Shown one piece after another: positions 20,398-30,055 of a stretch of DNA of 64,000 nt (positions within the stretch are counted from its first letter, which is position 1; the number at the start of each line of letters is the position of its first letter). The position numbers and the translations under genes are program-made. Origin of the DNA: Lonepinella koalarum (GTDB lineage Bacteria > Pseudomonadota > Gammaproteobacteria > Enterobacterales > Pasteurellaceae); NCBI GenBank assembly GCA_030525745.1, contig JAUNED010000001.1, positions 1 through 64,000 on the forward strand. Reading direction: 5' to 3'. The notes beneath the pieces were generated by a model that saw nothing but the letters and a program-made list of their open reading frames with translations, was not told the DNA's origin and ran no database searches.

Positions 20398-20415
20398 TTT
20401 TTCCTCGAGGAAAAA
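20398..20415. repeat. Perfect palindrome between maeB and rsuA
   Basis: TTTTTCCTCGAGGAAAAA is an 18-base perfect palindrome without a loop, 48 bases before the rsuA start and adjacent to an uptake signal. It could be an operator for a dimeric regulator or simply chance. Confidence 0.35.
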
Positions 20416-20462
20416 GGGCTTTTCCGGCAAAAAGGGAGTAAAATAGCGTAAAAGAGGTAAAA

Positions 20463-21155
20463 ATGAGATTAGATAAATTTTTAGCAGAGCAAACAGGTTT
20501 AACCCGTTCGCAAGCAAATAAAGCACTTAAGCAAAGTGCGGTAGAAATTAACGGTGAAATTGAAAAAAACGGGGCAAGAAAAATCAGTCCTGAGGATGAA
20601 ATTTATTTTGAAGGAGAACGATTGGCATGGTTAGAGGGAAAACAGTATTTTATGCTGTATAAGCCACAGGATTGCGTTTGTTCTCATGATGACAGTGATT
20701 ATCCAAGTGTATTTCAATGTTTTGGTTATCCATTGGCAGGTAAATTACATTGTGCAGGTCGATTAGATGCAGATACGACAGGTTTGGTACTTTTAACCGA
20801 TGACGGGCAATGGTCTCATCGGGTGACATCGCCCAAACACCATTGTGAGAAAACCTATTTGGTGACCTTGGCAGATCCTGTTGAAAGTCATTATCGGCAA
20901 GCCTGTGAGCAAGGGATTTTATTGCGTGGTGAAAAAACGCCGACATTGCCGGCAAAATTAGAGATTATTGATGATTACAATGTGAATTTAACTATTAGTG
21001 AGGGACGTTATCATCAAGTGAAACGAATGTTTGCAGCTTTAGGTAATAAAGTCGTCGCATTACACCGTTGGAAAATTGGTGATATTGTGTTGGATGTGAA
21101 TTTGCAGGAAGGGGAATTTCGCTCATTGACGGCAGAAGAAATTGCAGGTTTTTAG
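20463..21155 (+). CDS. rsuA: 16S rRNA pseudouridine-516 synthase
   Basis: RsuA isomerises U516 of 16S rRNA to pseudouridine during 30S assembly. The 230 residues show an N-terminal S4 RNA-binding domain (MRLDKFLAEQTGLTRSQANK), the catalytic motif GRLDADTTGLVLLTDDGQWSH with Asp102, and SEGRYHQVKRMFAALGN. These follow E. coli RsuA closely, more so than RluB, RluE or RluF. The bcr gene begins three bases after its stop, an arrangement also known in relatives. Confidence 0.93.
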   Translation: MRLDKFLAEQTGLTRSQANKALKQSAVEINGEIEKNGARKISPEDEIYFEGERLAWLEGKQYFMLYKPQDCVCSHDDSDYPSVFQCFGYPLAGKLHCAGRLDADTTGLVLLTDDGQWSHRVTSPKHHCEKTYLVTLADPVESHYRQACEQGILLRGEKTPTLPAKLEIIDDYNVNLTISEGRYHQVKRMFAALGNKVVALHRWKIGDIVLDVNLQEGEFRSLTAEEIAGF

Positions 21156-21158
21156 CTT

Positions 21159-22355
21159 ATGAGTGAGAAACAAAAAATAGGTACATTGTTTTTGATTACC
21201 TTAGGAATGTTGTCAATGCTACCACCAATGGCGGTAGATATGTATTTGCCGGCATTTTTGTCTATTGCAGACTATTTCCATGTTAATGCAGAAAATGTGC
21301 CTTACACATTAACTCTTTTTACCATGGGAATGGCAGTCGGCCAACTTTTTTGGGGGCCGGTAGGTGACAGTTTTGGACGTAAGCCGATTATTTTATTAGG
21401 TATGTTATTGAGTGCTTCAATGGCGTTTGGGCTGAATTTTGTTAATTCTATCGAAAATTTCACCGCACTTCGTTTTGCACAAGGCTTTTTTGGGGCAGCT
21501 CCTGTCGTGTTAGTAGGAGCATTATTGAGAGACTTATTCGACAAAAATGAGTTATCGAGAATGATGTCATTAATTATGTTGATTGTAATGATTGCACCAC
21601 TGGTTGCACCGATTATCGGTGGGTATTTAGTCAAATTTTTTCATTGGCATACCATTTTTTATGTGATAGCCGTTTTTGGTTTTATCAGTGTTTTGCTGAC
21701 ATGGTTTGTAGTGCCGGAAACCCATCAAAAAGCCAATCGTGTCCCCCTAAGATTAGGCATAATTTTGCGGAATTTTGTGGTGATTTCCAAGCAAAGAGAA
21801 GTACTGGGCTATATGATTTCCTCCGGTTTTGGCTTTGGTGGCATGTTTGTATTTTTGACCCTCGGTTCCATTGTGTATATCGATCTTTACGGTATTTCCG
21901 TAGAAAATTTTGGCTACTTTTTTATGATGAATATTGGCGTGATGACATTAGGTTCAATGTTAAACGGGCGGTTTGTCGGCCGAGTAGGGGCAGAAAAATT
22001 ACTACAATTGGGGCTTAGCATTCAATTGTTATCCGCATTATGGCTATTATTGGTTGTCTTTTTTGATCTCGGTTTTTGGTCAATGGCTATCGGTGTAGCT
22101 TTATTTGTTGGACAAAATGCATTAATTTCCTCCAATGCAATGGCTTCAATTTTAGCTAAGTTTCCACAAATGGCAGGGACGGCAAATTCTATCGCCGGAA
22201 GTGTTCGATTTGGTTTAGGTGCTAGTATCGGTTCTCTTGCTGCATTATTAAAATTAGACAGTGCCGCCCCGATGTTATTTTCGATGGCAGCTTGTTCCAT
22301 TATTGCAGCATTGATTTATTATTTTTTAACTTATTGCAAAATAAAAGGAAATTAA
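21159..22355 (+). CDS. bcr: Bcr/CflA family multidrug efflux transporter
   Basis: This 398-residue major facilitator superfamily protein has 12 membrane helices and is of the Bcr/CflA subfamily, which exports drugs such as bicyclomycin. Diagnostic stretches are PPMAVDMYLPAFLSIADYF in helix 1, the loop 2-3 motif GPVGDSFGRKPIILLG, and RFAQGFFGAAPVVLVGALLRDLF in helix 4. It is coupled to rsuA upstream and directly abuts the zinc-ribbon gene downstream. Confidence 0.9.
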   Translation: MSEKQKIGTLFLITLGMLSMLPPMAVDMYLPAFLSIADYFHVNAENVPYTLTLFTMGMAVGQLFWGPVGDSFGRKPIILLGMLLSASMAFGLNFVNSIENFTALRFAQGFFGAAPVVLVGALLRDLFDKNELSRMMSLIMLIVMIAPLVAPIIGGYLVKFFHWHTIFYVIAVFGFISVLLTWFVVPETHQKANRVPLRLGIILRNFVVISKQREVLGYMISSGFGFGGMFVFLTLGSIVYIDLYGISVENFGYFFMMNIGVMTLGSMLNGRFVGRVGAEKLLQLGLSIQLLSALWLLLVVFFDLGFWSMAIGVALFVGQNALISSNAMASILAKFPQMAGTANSIAGSVRFGLGASIGSLAALLKLDSAAPMLFSMAACSIIAALIYYFLTYCKIKGN

Positions 22356-22592
22356 ATGGCATTACATCGGTGTCCCGAATGTCGGCAAAAAATTAGTGAA
22401 AGTGCGGAAGTTTGCCCACATTGTGGTTTTTCATTCAAAGAAGCCGATTTGGAAATCTACAAACAAAAATTAATGCAGCGTCGTTTACATAATGAACAAT
22501 TAAATCGTCAAAATACCAAAGTGCAATTATTCTGGTTAGTGGTGTTTAGCTTGGTGATTGGTGTGGCATACTTAGTAAATAATTGGTATTAA
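22356..22592 (+). CDS. Small zinc-ribbon membrane protein of unknown function
   Basis: This 78-residue protein has two Cys pairs, CPEC at the start and CPHC near residue 20, which form a zinc ribbon. A charged helix follows, then one C-terminal membrane segment (LFWLVVFSLVIGVAYLV). The ATG immediately follows the bcr stop codon and AAGGAAATTAA provides a ribosome site, so the two are co-translated. The function is not known. The topology suggests a cytoplasmic zinc ribbon tethered to the inner membrane. Confidence 0.75.
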   Translation: MALHRCPECRQKISESAEVCPHCGFSFKEADLEIYKQKLMQRRLHNEQLNRQNTKVQLFWLVVFSLVIGVAYLVNNWY

Positions 22593-22744
22593 ATGCTAAA
22601 AAATGGAAAAATAAAAAATAAAGTGCGGTAAATTTTTCTAAATATTGGAAAAATAGACTGCGCTTTTTATTTTTATCTATTGCTTGTGGTTTTAAAAATA
22701 GGTAGTATTGCGACCTTTATTAGTAAATAACCTTAGGAATTTTT

Positions 22745-24058
22745 ATGAGTTCAGCATTACGCAACGATCCTCGAAAAGTTGCCATCGCTTCAATGGTGGG
22801 AACAGCTATCGAGTTTTTCGATTACTATATTTATGCAGCAGCAGCTGTATTAGTGTTTAATACCCAATTTTTCAAAAGCGGCGATCCCGTATCCGATGAA
22901 TTACTTTCCCTTTCTACATTAGCATTAGCCTTCTTTGCCCGTCCTATCGGTTCTGCCTTATTCGGCCATTTCGGCGATAAAATTGGTCGGAAAAAAACCT
23001 TGGTCGCCTCTTTATTATTAATGGGGTGTTCTACCGTGATCATTGGTTTATTACCAACCTATAATGATATTGGCATTTGGGCGACTATTTTGTTGTGTTT
23101 GTGTCGTGTAGGTCAAGGCTTAGGGCTTGGCGGTGAATGGGGTGGTGCGGCTTTGGTGGCAACTGAAAATGCCCCTGACGGCAAACGTGCATGGTACGGC
23201 ACATTCCCTCAATTAGGTGCACCAATCGGCTTATTTTTGGCCAACGGCGCATTTTTTCTTGTCAGTTATACTTGGGGTAAAGAAGCCTTGGTTGAATGGG
23301 CATGGCGTATTCCGTTCATTTCTTCTATCGTGTTAGTTGCAATCGGTTTATGGGTACGTTTAACCTTACACGAAAGCCATGTGTTCCGTGAAGCTGAGGA
23401 AAAAGGTAAAACGCAAAAAGCACCTGTAAGCATGGTTTTTAAAAAGCACTTAAAACCATTGATTTTAGGCACTTTTATTATGACCGCAACCTATGTATTG
23501 TTCTATATTATGACCGCTTTCGCTCAAGTGTATTCCAGAACACCGGTCAAAATGTCGGAAGCGGGTCATGCAATGGGCTTAGGTATTGAGCCAAATATCT
23601 ATACAGGTTTATTGTTATTAAGTGCTATCGTATTCGGTATCTTTACCAGTGTTTCCGGTGTGTTTGCCGACAAAATGGGGCGCCGTAAATTCTTATTATT
23701 GGTGACTGCGGGAATTGGTGTATTCGGTTTATGTTTACCGTTATTCTTAAGTAATGGTACGCCTTGGACAGTATTCGCTTTCTTGGTCGTGGGAATGATC
23801 TTAATGGGCTTTACATTCGGCCCAATGGCTGCATTGTTGCCTGAATTGTTCCCGACCGAAGTACGTTATTCCGGTGCGTCTTTAGCTTATAATTTTGCTT
23901 CAATTGTAGGTGCAACAGTGGCTGCAACGTTTGCAATTAAAATTAATGCCAACTATGGTATTTGGGGGGTAGGTGTTTATCTTGCCTTAAATGCATTAGT
24001 GACAATCTGGGCATTATGGGTTTCTAAAGAAACCAAAGATATTGATTTAACGGCATAA
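22745..24058 (+). CDS. MHS-family metabolite:proton symporter (MFS)
   Basis: The 437-residue transporter has 12 predicted helices. It has the metabolite:H+ symporter signatures IASMVGTAIEFFDYYIYAAAAVLVF, GHFGDKIGRKKTLVASLLLMG (motif A) and GQGLGLGGEWGGAALVATENAPDGKRAWYG. It resembles YhjE and related shikimate, proline or dicarboxylate carriers, but the substrate cannot be told from sequence. The gene stands alone with a TTAGGA ribosome site and is followed by an uptake-signal terminator. Confidence 0.85.
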   Translation: MSSALRNDPRKVAIASMVGTAIEFFDYYIYAAAAVLVFNTQFFKSGDPVSDELLSLSTLALAFFARPIGSALFGHFGDKIGRKKTLVASLLLMGCSTVIIGLLPTYNDIGIWATILLCLCRVGQGLGLGGEWGGAALVATENAPDGKRAWYGTFPQLGAPIGLFLANGAFFLVSYTWGKEALVEWAWRIPFISSIVLVAIGLWVRLTLHESHVFREAEEKGKTQKAPVSMVFKKHLKPLILGTFIMTATYVLFYIMTAFAQVYSRTPVKMSEAGHAMGLGIEPNIYTGLLLLSAIVFGIFTSVSGVFADKMGRRKFLLLVTAGIGVFGLCLPLFLSNGTPWTVFAFLVVGMILMGFTFGPMAALLPELFPTEVRYSGASLAYNFASIVGATVAATFAIKINANYGIWGVGVYLALNALVTIWALWVSKETKDIDLTA

Positions 24059-24082
24059 TTTTGCGGGTAAAATAACAAAAAT

Positions 24083-24120
24083 AAGACCGCACTTTAATTG
24101 ATAAAAGTGCGGTCTTGTTT
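24083..24120 (+). terminator. Uptake-signal inverted pair acting as terminator
   Basis: AAGACCGCACTTT and AAAGTGCGGTCTT form a 13-base stem built from two opposed uptake signals, followed by T runs. It separates converging genes and can serve both. Confidence 0.85.
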
Positions 24121-24131
24121 ATTTTTTTGCT

Positions 24132-25184
24132 TTATAACAATTCAGAAAATACAAATTTTGTCCAGTGGCGATAAGATTCGCCTGCATTTAACATTCCGCC
24201 ATATTGCCACCATTCGAGGTGATTGGGAGTATCGGGTAGGGCTTGGGTTTCTAAAGCAATACCACTGTAGTCGGCATATTCGCTACCTGTGCGAGTAGGA
24301 TTACCTTGTAAATAGTTGCCGGTATAAATTTGTAATGCTGGTTGTGAAGTACTGATTTCTAAACGTATACTGCGATCAAGTGCGGTCAGAATTGCTGCTG
24401 TTTTCTCTTGTTGCCCGTCTAATAAAAAGGCATGATCATAACCTTTGGTTACACATTGCTCTTCCTGTAGAAAATCCAAGCCAATCGGCTTTTCGTGGCG
24501 AAAATCAAAGCTGGTATTTTCAACGGATTTTAATGCCGCATTCGGAATACCTTCTTGATCTACCGGCAGAAAATACTTCGCATTTAATTGCAAACTATGC
24601 TCTCGTACATCACAACCCAAGGTAGCATTATTCAGATTAAAATAAGCATGGTTGGTTAAATTTATTGGCGTGTCTTTATCCGATTCTGCCTCAAAGGAGA
24701 TGATAACCTCATTTTGTGCTGTTAATTCGTAAGTGACGGCAATATTGACATTTCCCTGGAATCCCTCATCGCCGTCTGGAGAAAATAATTCAAAACGTAC
24801 GGAATTTTCGCCGCACTTTGGATAGTCTTGGCAAATTTGCCAACGACGTTTATCAAAGCCTTGACCACCATGTAACTGATGTTTGCCTTGATTGGCGGTT
24901 AATTTAATTTGTTTGCCGTTTAAGGGAAACTGTGCGTTGGCGATACGGTTGGCATAGCGTCCAATCGTTGCCCCCATATAAGCAGAATGATGAGGATAAT
25001 CTTGTGGCTGACAGCCCAGTAAAACTTCTCGTAATTGGTTTTGTACGGGTACTTTGCAGGAAATCCAAGTTGCCCCCCAATCCATTAATTGCACTTGCAT
25101 ACCTTGTTGATTTTTCAGCGTAACGATAATGAAAGGCTGGTTATCAGGTGCAAGTGCGGTCGTTTTTTCCAGTGTTTTTAACAT
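24132..25184 (-). CDS. galM: Aldose 1-epimerase (galactose mutarotase)
   Basis: GalM interconverts beta- and alpha-D-galactose so that galactokinase receives its alpha substrate. The 350 residues include [21 protein letters not shown], the catalytic-His segment [11 protein letters not shown] near residue 178, and [13 protein letters not shown]. The catalytic Glu probably lies in the C-terminal [13 protein letters not shown]. Its start overlaps the galK stop by 7 bases, so it is the third gene of the galTKM operon. Confidence 0.92.
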   Translation of the reverse strand: MLKTLEKTTALAPDNQPFIIVTLKNQQGMQVQLMDWGATWISCKVPVQNQLREVLLGCQPQDYPHHSAYMGATIGRYANRIANAQFPLNGKQIKLTANQGKHQLHGGQGFDKRRWQICQDYPKCGENSVRFELFSPDGDEGFQGNVNIAVTYELTAQNEVIISFEAESDKDTPINLTNHAYFNLNNATLGCDVREHSLQLNAKYFLPVDQEGIPNAALKSVENTSFDFRHEKPIGLDFLQEEQCVTKGYDHAFLLDGQQEKTAAILTALDRSIRLEISTSQPALQIYTGNYLQGNPTRTGSEYADYSGIALETQALPDTPNHLEWWQYGGMLNAGESYRHWTKFVFSELL

Positions 25185-26332
25185 ACATGAGCTCCGGCAG
25201 AGGCAGTACAGACATAGAAAGTTTCTTTAATTCCGGTGTGTTTTTCATAATTGTCAGCAATAATTTTACGGACAGCATCGACTTTTTCTACGGGGGCAAT
25301 GGCGACAATACAACCACCGAAACCGCCACCTGTCATTCTAGCCCCTCCTTCAGCGCCAATGGCGGATTGGGCCAATTCTACTAAATAATCAATTTCCGGC
25401 ACGGTAATTTCAAAATCGTCTCTCATGGAAAGATGAGATTGTCCCATTAATTCGCCTAAACGAGGTATATTACCTTGATTTAGGGCTTCAACTGCGGCCA
25501 ATACCCGTTGATTTTCTGTCACGATATGGCGAGCTCGTTTAGCCGTATTTTCATCAAGTGCGGTCAATTCGGCTTCTTTTTCGCGGAATTGCTGAATACT
25601 CACATCACGTAAGGCTTTTACACCGAAAAATTTTGCAGCAGCTTCACATTGCTGGCGACGAGTATTGTATTCGCCGGTCACTAAATCGTGTTTCACATTG
25701 GAATTTACAATCATGACCGCAATTTCTTTCGGTACCGGAGTGGCTTTAGTCTCTAGGGATCGGCAATCGATCATCAATAAATGATCTTCTTGTCCTAAAG
25801 CAGAAATCAATTGATCCATATTGCCGCAATTTGCTCCGACAAATTGGTTTTCCGCTTTTTGACCGATTAATGCAATCTCAGTATTTGTGAGTGCTAAATT
25901 TGCTATTTGCTGGCAAAATTTGCCTACCGCGACTTCCAATGAGGCAGAGGAGCTTAATCCGGAAGAATGAGGCACATTGCCACTAATCACCACATCTGCC
26001 CCTTGGATAAATTGAGGACAGCGTTCTTGGATAAATTTAACGACACCCCGCACATAATTAGCCCATTTATGCTCACTTTTTTCAATGGTTTCCGCCAATG
26101 AAAAATGGTCGGTTTCCCCTAAATCGGCAGCATAAACATTAAAGACCCGATCATCTCGTTTGGCTCCACTTACCGCCGTACCATAATTAATCGCACAAGG
26201 CATTACAAAGCCATCGTTGTAATCCGTATGCTCACCAATAATATTCACTCGCCCCGGTGCATAAACAGTTAATTCAGGTTTTCTAGCATATTGTTGTTCA
26301 AATAATAGAGGGGATTTTTCTTTCGGGTTCAT
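25178..26332 (-). CDS. galK: Galactokinase
   Basis: GalK phosphorylates alpha-D-galactose to galactose 1-phosphate. This GHMP kinase of 384 residues has the galactokinase signature [21 protein letters not shown] near residues 27-47, the ATP loop [18 protein letters not shown] near 120-137, and the third motif [15 protein letters not shown] near 335-350. It sits between galT (27 bases upstream, with an uptake signal in the gap) and galM (overlapping). Confidence 0.95.
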   Translation of the reverse strand: MNPKEKSPLLFEQQYARKPELTVYAPGRVNIIGEHTDYNDGFVMPCAINYGTAVSGAKRDDRVFNVYAADLGETDHFSLAETIEKSEHKWANYVRGVVKFIQERCPQFIQGADVVISGNVPHSSGLSSSASLEVAVGKFCQQIANLALTNTEIALIGQKAENQFVGANCGNMDQLISALGQEDHLLMIDCRSLETKATPVPKEIAVMIVNSNVKHDLVTGEYNTRRQQCEAAAKFFGVKALRDVSIQQFREKEAELTALDENTAKRARHIVTENQRVLAAVEALNQGNIPRLGELMGQSHLSMRDDFEITVPEIDYLVELAQSAIGAEGGARMTGGGFGGCIVAIAPVEKVDAVRKIIADNYEKHTGIKETFYVCTASAGAHVC

Positions 26333-26359
26333 AAAATAGTCCTTTTTTTGACCGCACTT

Positions 26360-27400
26360 TTAACGCTGTTTGTAATGGATTTCACTCAATTCACGCAAGC
26401 GAGCCGCCGCTTGTTCGGCAGTTAAATCACGTTGAGCTTCTGCCAACATTTCATAACCTACCATAAATTTACGCACTGTTGCCGAACGCAATAAAGGTGG
26501 ATAAAAATGGGCATGTAATTGCCAATGTTCATTGCTTTCCCCATTAAATGGTGCAGCATGGAAGCCCATAGAATAAGGAAATGAGGTTTCAAAGAGATTG
26601 TCATATTTTGTCGTCAGTTTTTTCAATGCCAAGGCTAAATCTTCAGCTTGTTCCTCGTTTAAATCGGTTAAACGCTTAATTTGTGCTTTTTTCGGCATTA
26701 ACAAGGTTTCAAAGGGCCAAGCAGCCCAATAAGGCACGACGGCTAACCAATGTTCGGTTTCAACTACAATGCGTTCCTGTAATGCCAACTCTTTTTCGGC
26801 ATAATCCAATAACATCAGTGAACCTTGTTCGGATAAATAACGTTTCTGTGTAAAATCGGCTTTAGCCACTTCATTGGGTAAAAAACTGTTTGCCCAAATT
26901 TGTCCGTGAGGATGCGGGTTAGAACACCCCATGGCAGCGCCTTTATTTTCAAAAATTTGCACCCATTGATATTGTTTCCCTAATTCGTTGAGTTGTTCTT
27001 GCCAGACTTTTACAACCTCATAAATTTCCTCCACTGTCAGCAAAGGCAAGGTTTTACTATGGTCGGGTGAAAAACAAATTACCCGACTTTCACCACGGGC
27101 AAGTGCGGTCTGAAATAGCGGAGATTTATTGTTTTCAGGTGGCGGTGTATCAGGCAACAAGGCAGAAAAATCATTTTTGAATACAAAAGGTTTTTTATAG
27201 TCCGGATTTTGCTCACCTGTAATGCGTTTATTACGTGGGCAAAGATAACAATTCGGATCATGGCTTGGCTTATTTTCTTCAGTGACTTTTTCTTGTTGTC
27301 CCTGCCAAGGGCGTTTTGCTCTATGTGGCGAGACTAAAATCCATTGATCTGTTAATGGATTGTAGCGTCTATGAGGGTGTTCGGTCGGATCAAATAGCAT
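26360..27400 (-). CDS. galT: Galactose-1-phosphate uridylyltransferase
   Basis: GalT exchanges galactose 1-phosphate with UDP-glucose in the Leloir pathway. The 346 residues contain [12 protein letters not shown] (zinc ligands) and the active-site [18 protein letters not shown] with the nucleophilic His of the HPH motif. The start at 27400 follows GGAGGAAATC. A TTG four codons earlier would begin inside that ribosome site and is rejected. It is the first gene of galTKM, with an operator and a CRP site just upstream. galE is not in the window. Confidence 0.95.
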   Translation of the reverse strand: MLFDPTEHPHRRYNPLTDQWILVSPHRAKRPWQGQQEKVTEENKPSHDPNCYLCPRNKRITGEQNPDYKKPFVFKNDFSALLPDTPPPENNKSPLFQTALARGESRVICFSPDHSKTLPLLTVEEIYEVVKVWQEQLNELGKQYQWVQIFENKGAAMGCSNPHPHGQIWANSFLPNEVAKADFTQKRYLSEQGSLMLLDYAEKELALQERIVVETEHWLAVVPYWAAWPFETLLMPKKAQIKRLTDLNEEQAEDLALALKKLTTKYDNLFETSFPYSMGFHAAPFNGESNEHWQLHAHFYPPLLRSATVRKFMVGYEMLAEAQRDLTAEQAAARLRELSEIHYKQR

Positions 27401-27421
27401 GATTTCCTCCAAAAATTGAAT

Positions 27422-27435
27422 TGTAACCGATTACA
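27422..27435 (-). promoter_or_regulatory. GalS/GalR-type operator before galT
   Basis: TGTAACCGATTACA is a near-perfect palindrome that fits the enteric GalR/GalS operator (GTGTAANCGNTTNCAC-like). It lies 22 bases before the galT start and just downstream of the predicted transcription start, a natural place for repression. Confidence 0.75.
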
Positions 27436-27445
27436 TATTAATTCT

Positions 27446-27488
27446 ATATTAGCATGTATGCAATCCGAGGAATGTGACATAACTCACA
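27446..27488 (-). promoter_or_regulatory. CRP-dependent promoter of galTKM
   Basis: TGTGA-CATAAC-TCACA at 27473-27488 is a perfect CRP half-site pair. On the minus strand TAATAT at 27451-27446 stands where a -10 element would be if CRP were centred at about -41.5 (class II). Confidence 0.7.
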
Positions 27489-27613
27489 TTTTTAAGAAAT
27501 TCCTTTTCTTTTTTATTTCCTTGAATAGAAATTACTTATTACTAATCAATGGATTAATAAGATGATAAGAAAATGTTGGTTTTGGGTAAAAATGAGTTTT
27601 CTCATGAAAAAAA

Positions 27614-27629
27614 TGTGACCGCTTTCACA
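27614..27629 (+). promoter_or_regulatory. CRP site upstream of the phosphatase-antiporter pair
   Basis: TGTGA-CCGCTT-TCACA matches the CRP consensus perfectly in both half-sites. It lies between the diverging galT and phosphatase genes, 30 bases before the GTA repeat tract, and probably serves the rightward operon. Confidence 0.75.
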
Positions 27630-27658
27630 AAATTGAAAAATTGTTTACTTATTGACTT

Positions 27659-27691
<33 letters not shown>

Positions 27692-27729
27692 AGATTACCT
27701 CATTCCATACCATAAAGGAGGTAATGACC

Positions 27730-28539
27730 ATGACATTTTCACTCAAGGAACGCTATCAATTTATTCAAAGGTTGATACGAGAAGCCGGTGACACGGCACT
27801 TTCTTTTTATGCCTCAAGGCATAATTTATACATCAATACCAAGCGTGGCGATAAACAAGATGAAGTCAGTATCGCTGATGTGCAAGTCGAACAACAAATC
27901 CGTAATGCGATTGAAACAACTTTTCCTGAAGACGGTTTTTTAGGGGAAGAATCAGGTTATACCGGATTAGATAAGCAATTTTGCTGGGTGGTTGATCCCA
28001 TTGACGGTACAAGTGCATTTTTACACGGATTGCATTCTTGGTGTATTTCTATTGCCTTATTTGAACAAGGTGAAATTGTTGCCGGTTGTGTATTGGATCC
28101 TGTGCATAATGAACTCTTTCATGCCTGTAAAGGACAAGGAGCATATCTCAATTCTCAGCCTATTTGTACATTACAACAGGCAGAAAATTGGGATGACGGA
28201 TTAATTGGGATGGGTGTGCCTCGCAAAGGGTTGGCTACGCCGGAGTCCATTATGCCTATGTTCCAAAAAATTCTTAATGAGGGTGGTGTTTATGTACGCA
28301 ATGGTTCTGCCGCATTAACGCTTGCTCATGTTGCTGCCGGACGTTTAATGGCTTATTACGAACCTTACTTACGAGCTTGGGATAGTTTTGCCGGTGCTAT
28401 TTTAGTAAAAGAGGCCGGTGGCGTTATTAATAACCCCCTCGGTGAACACTGGAAGACCCAAGGCCAGTATGTATTAGCGGCGGCTAATCCACAGATTTTT
28501 AATAAATTATACGATACTTATCGATCATTCTCTCAATAA
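27730..28539 (+). CDS. Inositol-monophosphatase-family sugar phosphatase
   Basis: This enzyme belongs to the Li-sensitive, Mg-dependent phosphatases that include SuhB, CysQ and histidinol-phosphate phosphatases. Metal and catalytic motifs are FLGEESG near residue 75, VVDPIDGTSAF near 90, and LRAWDSFAGAILVKEAGG near 217. The ATG at 27730 (269 residues) lies 8 bases after AAGGAGG. The ATG at 27724 is too close, and a longer TTG-started frame with a poly-serine tract is rejected. The next gene, 10 bases on, is an organophosphate antiporter, so a phosphorylated sugar or polyol is the probable substrate. The gene sits within the galactose region. Confidence 0.85.
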   Translation: MTFSLKERYQFIQRLIREAGDTALSFYASRHNLYINTKRGDKQDEVSIADVQVEQQIRNAIETTFPEDGFLGEESGYTGLDKQFCWVVDPIDGTSAFLHGLHSWCISIALFEQGEIVAGCVLDPVHNELFHACKGQGAYLNSQPICTLQQAENWDDGLIGMGVPRKGLATPESIMPMFQKILNEGGVYVRNGSAALTLAHVAAGRLMAYYEPYLRAWDSFAGAILVKEAGGVINNPLGEHWKTQGQYVLAAANPQIFNKLYDTYRSFSQ

Positions 28540-28549
28540 GGAAAATCTT

Positions 28550-29890
28550 ATGTCTTTACTTAAATTCTTTTATGCAAAACCGGCAATTCCTGAACGGGAT
28601 TATACTGATAAAGAGTTCAAAAGCGTACGTTGGAAAAGCTTTTGGGCATTTACTATAGGTTATGCGATTTATTATGTTTGCCGTTTGTCATTTAGTGTGG
28701 CAAAACCGGCCTTGGTTAAAGAAGGAATTTTAACTCCAACAGAATTAGGCGTTATTGGCTCGGCAGTGTTTATTACTTATGCCGTGGGTAAATTTGTGAA
28801 TAGTGCGGTTTCCGATTATTCAAATGTGACCCGTTATCTTTCAGCAGGATTATTTATTTCGGCTTTGTGTAACTTTGCTATGGGTATGAATACCAGTGGT
28901 ATTGCTCTGACGATTATTTGGGGAATTAATGGTTGGTTTCAGTCAATGGGTGTCGGGGCTTGTGTTGTTGCCCTTTCTCGTTGGTATGATGAAAAAGAAC
29001 GTGGTACTTATTATGGTATATGGGCAACTGCACATAATATCGGCGAAGGTATCACCTTTGTTGCGACAGCCACGATTGTGAGCTATTTCGGGTGGCGTGC
29101 AGGATTTGAGTTAGCCGGTATTATTGGTTTACTCGGTATGTTGGCGATGATGAAATGGGTGAAAGACAGTCCGGCAAGTATGGGATTTCGTCCTATTATA
29201 AAAATGGAAACGAATTCTGTCGAATTGGATAAAAAAGAAGTCTTAAAACATCAATGGGATGTGGTTAAAAACCCGGCAATTTGGATTTTAGCTATTGGTT
29301 GTTGTTGTATGTATGTGGCTCGTTATGGTGTGACCGGCTGGGGAGTATTTTTCCTCGAGAACGGCAAAGGCTATACCACAGTTGAAGCGGCAGGCATTAT
29401 TGGTATCAATAGTATTATCGGTATTTTTAGTACAATGGCTTCAGGTTGGTTGTCAGATCGGTTCTTAGGTGGAAATCGTAGCTTAATGGTGGTGATAGTC
29501 TCACTGATTAATACTGTTGCATTGGCTTGTTTCCTATTTGCACCTGCCGGAAATCATTGGTTTACCCTGATTGCAATGAGCGTATTTGGTTTTTCTTTGG
29601 GAATTCAATTATGCTTCTTTGGTGGTTTATTGGCAACGGATATTTCACATAAAGCGGCTTCAGGTATGGCAATGGCGATGATGGGCGTATTTAGTTATGC
29701 AGGTGCAGCCTTAGGCGAATTTTTAACCGGTGTAATGATTGATAAAACCAGTACAGTTGTTGAGGGTAAAACCATTTATAATTTTGACAGCTTGTCTTAT
29801 TTTTGGATCGGAGCGGATTTTCTTTCAGCCGTTGCCGGTGTTTTATTGATGATTATTGTTGCACGACAAGCTAAAAAATCAACAGTCTAA
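28550..29890 (+). CDS. Organophosphate:phosphate antiporter (OPA family, UhpC/GlpT-like)
   Basis: The 446-residue MFS protein has 12 predicted helices. Its N-terminal FTIGYAIYYVCRLSFSVAKPAL is the OPA-family signature shared by UhpT, UhpC, GlpT and PgtP, with the conserved Arg in helix 1. Further matches are GKFVNSAVSDYSN and WFQSMGVGACVVALSRWYDEKERGTYYGIWATAHNIGEG, typical of the family around helices 4-5. It probably exchanges an external sugar phosphate for internal phosphate. With the phosphatase gene before it, it forms a two-gene operon that ends at a terminator. Confidence 0.85.
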   Translation: MSLLKFFYAKPAIPERDYTDKEFKSVRWKSFWAFTIGYAIYYVCRLSFSVAKPALVKEGILTPTELGVIGSAVFITYAVGKFVNSAVSDYSNVTRYLSAGLFISALCNFAMGMNTSGIALTIIWGINGWFQSMGVGACVVALSRWYDEKERGTYYGIWATAHNIGEGITFVATATIVSYFGWRAGFELAGIIGLLGMLAMMKWVKDSPASMGFRPIIKMETNSVELDKKEVLKHQWDVVKNPAIWILAIGCCCMYVARYGVTGWGVFFLENGKGYTTVEAAGIIGINSIIGIFSTMASGWLSDRFLGGNRSLMVVIVSLINTVALACFLFAPAGNHWFTLIAMSVFGFSLGIQLCFFGGLLATDISHKAASGMAMAMMGVFSYAGAALGEFLTGVMIDKTSTVVEGKTIYNFDSLSYFWIGADFLSAVAGVLLMIIVARQAKKSTV

Positions 29891-29908
29891 GTGTTTAAGT
29901 AACAAAAT

Positions 29909-29938
29909 AAAGTGAGCGTTAGGCTCACTTTTCTTTTA
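29909..29938 (+). terminator. Terminator of the phosphatase-antiporter operon
   Basis: AAGTGAGC and GCTCACTT form the stem around GTTAG, followed by TTCTTTT. Confidence 0.8.
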
Positions 29939-29962
29939 TCGGTTATGTAACGGAATAAATTT

Positions 29963-30024
29963 TGTGATCTCTGTTACATTTCTGAATGTAACTATTTTTC
30001 AAATGAAATTTTTTTAGTTATGAT
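29963..30024 (+). promoter_or_regulatory. CRP-activated promoter of galS
   Basis: TGTGA-TCTCTG-TTACA at 29963-29978 is one base off the CRP consensus. TATGAT at 30019-30024 is a good -10 element, placing CRP near -61.5 (class I). TGTAACGGAATAAA from 29946 loosely resembles the gal operator. Confidence 0.55.
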
Positions 30025-30055
30025 GATACGCACCTATCAAGCAAAAAGGAAAAAA

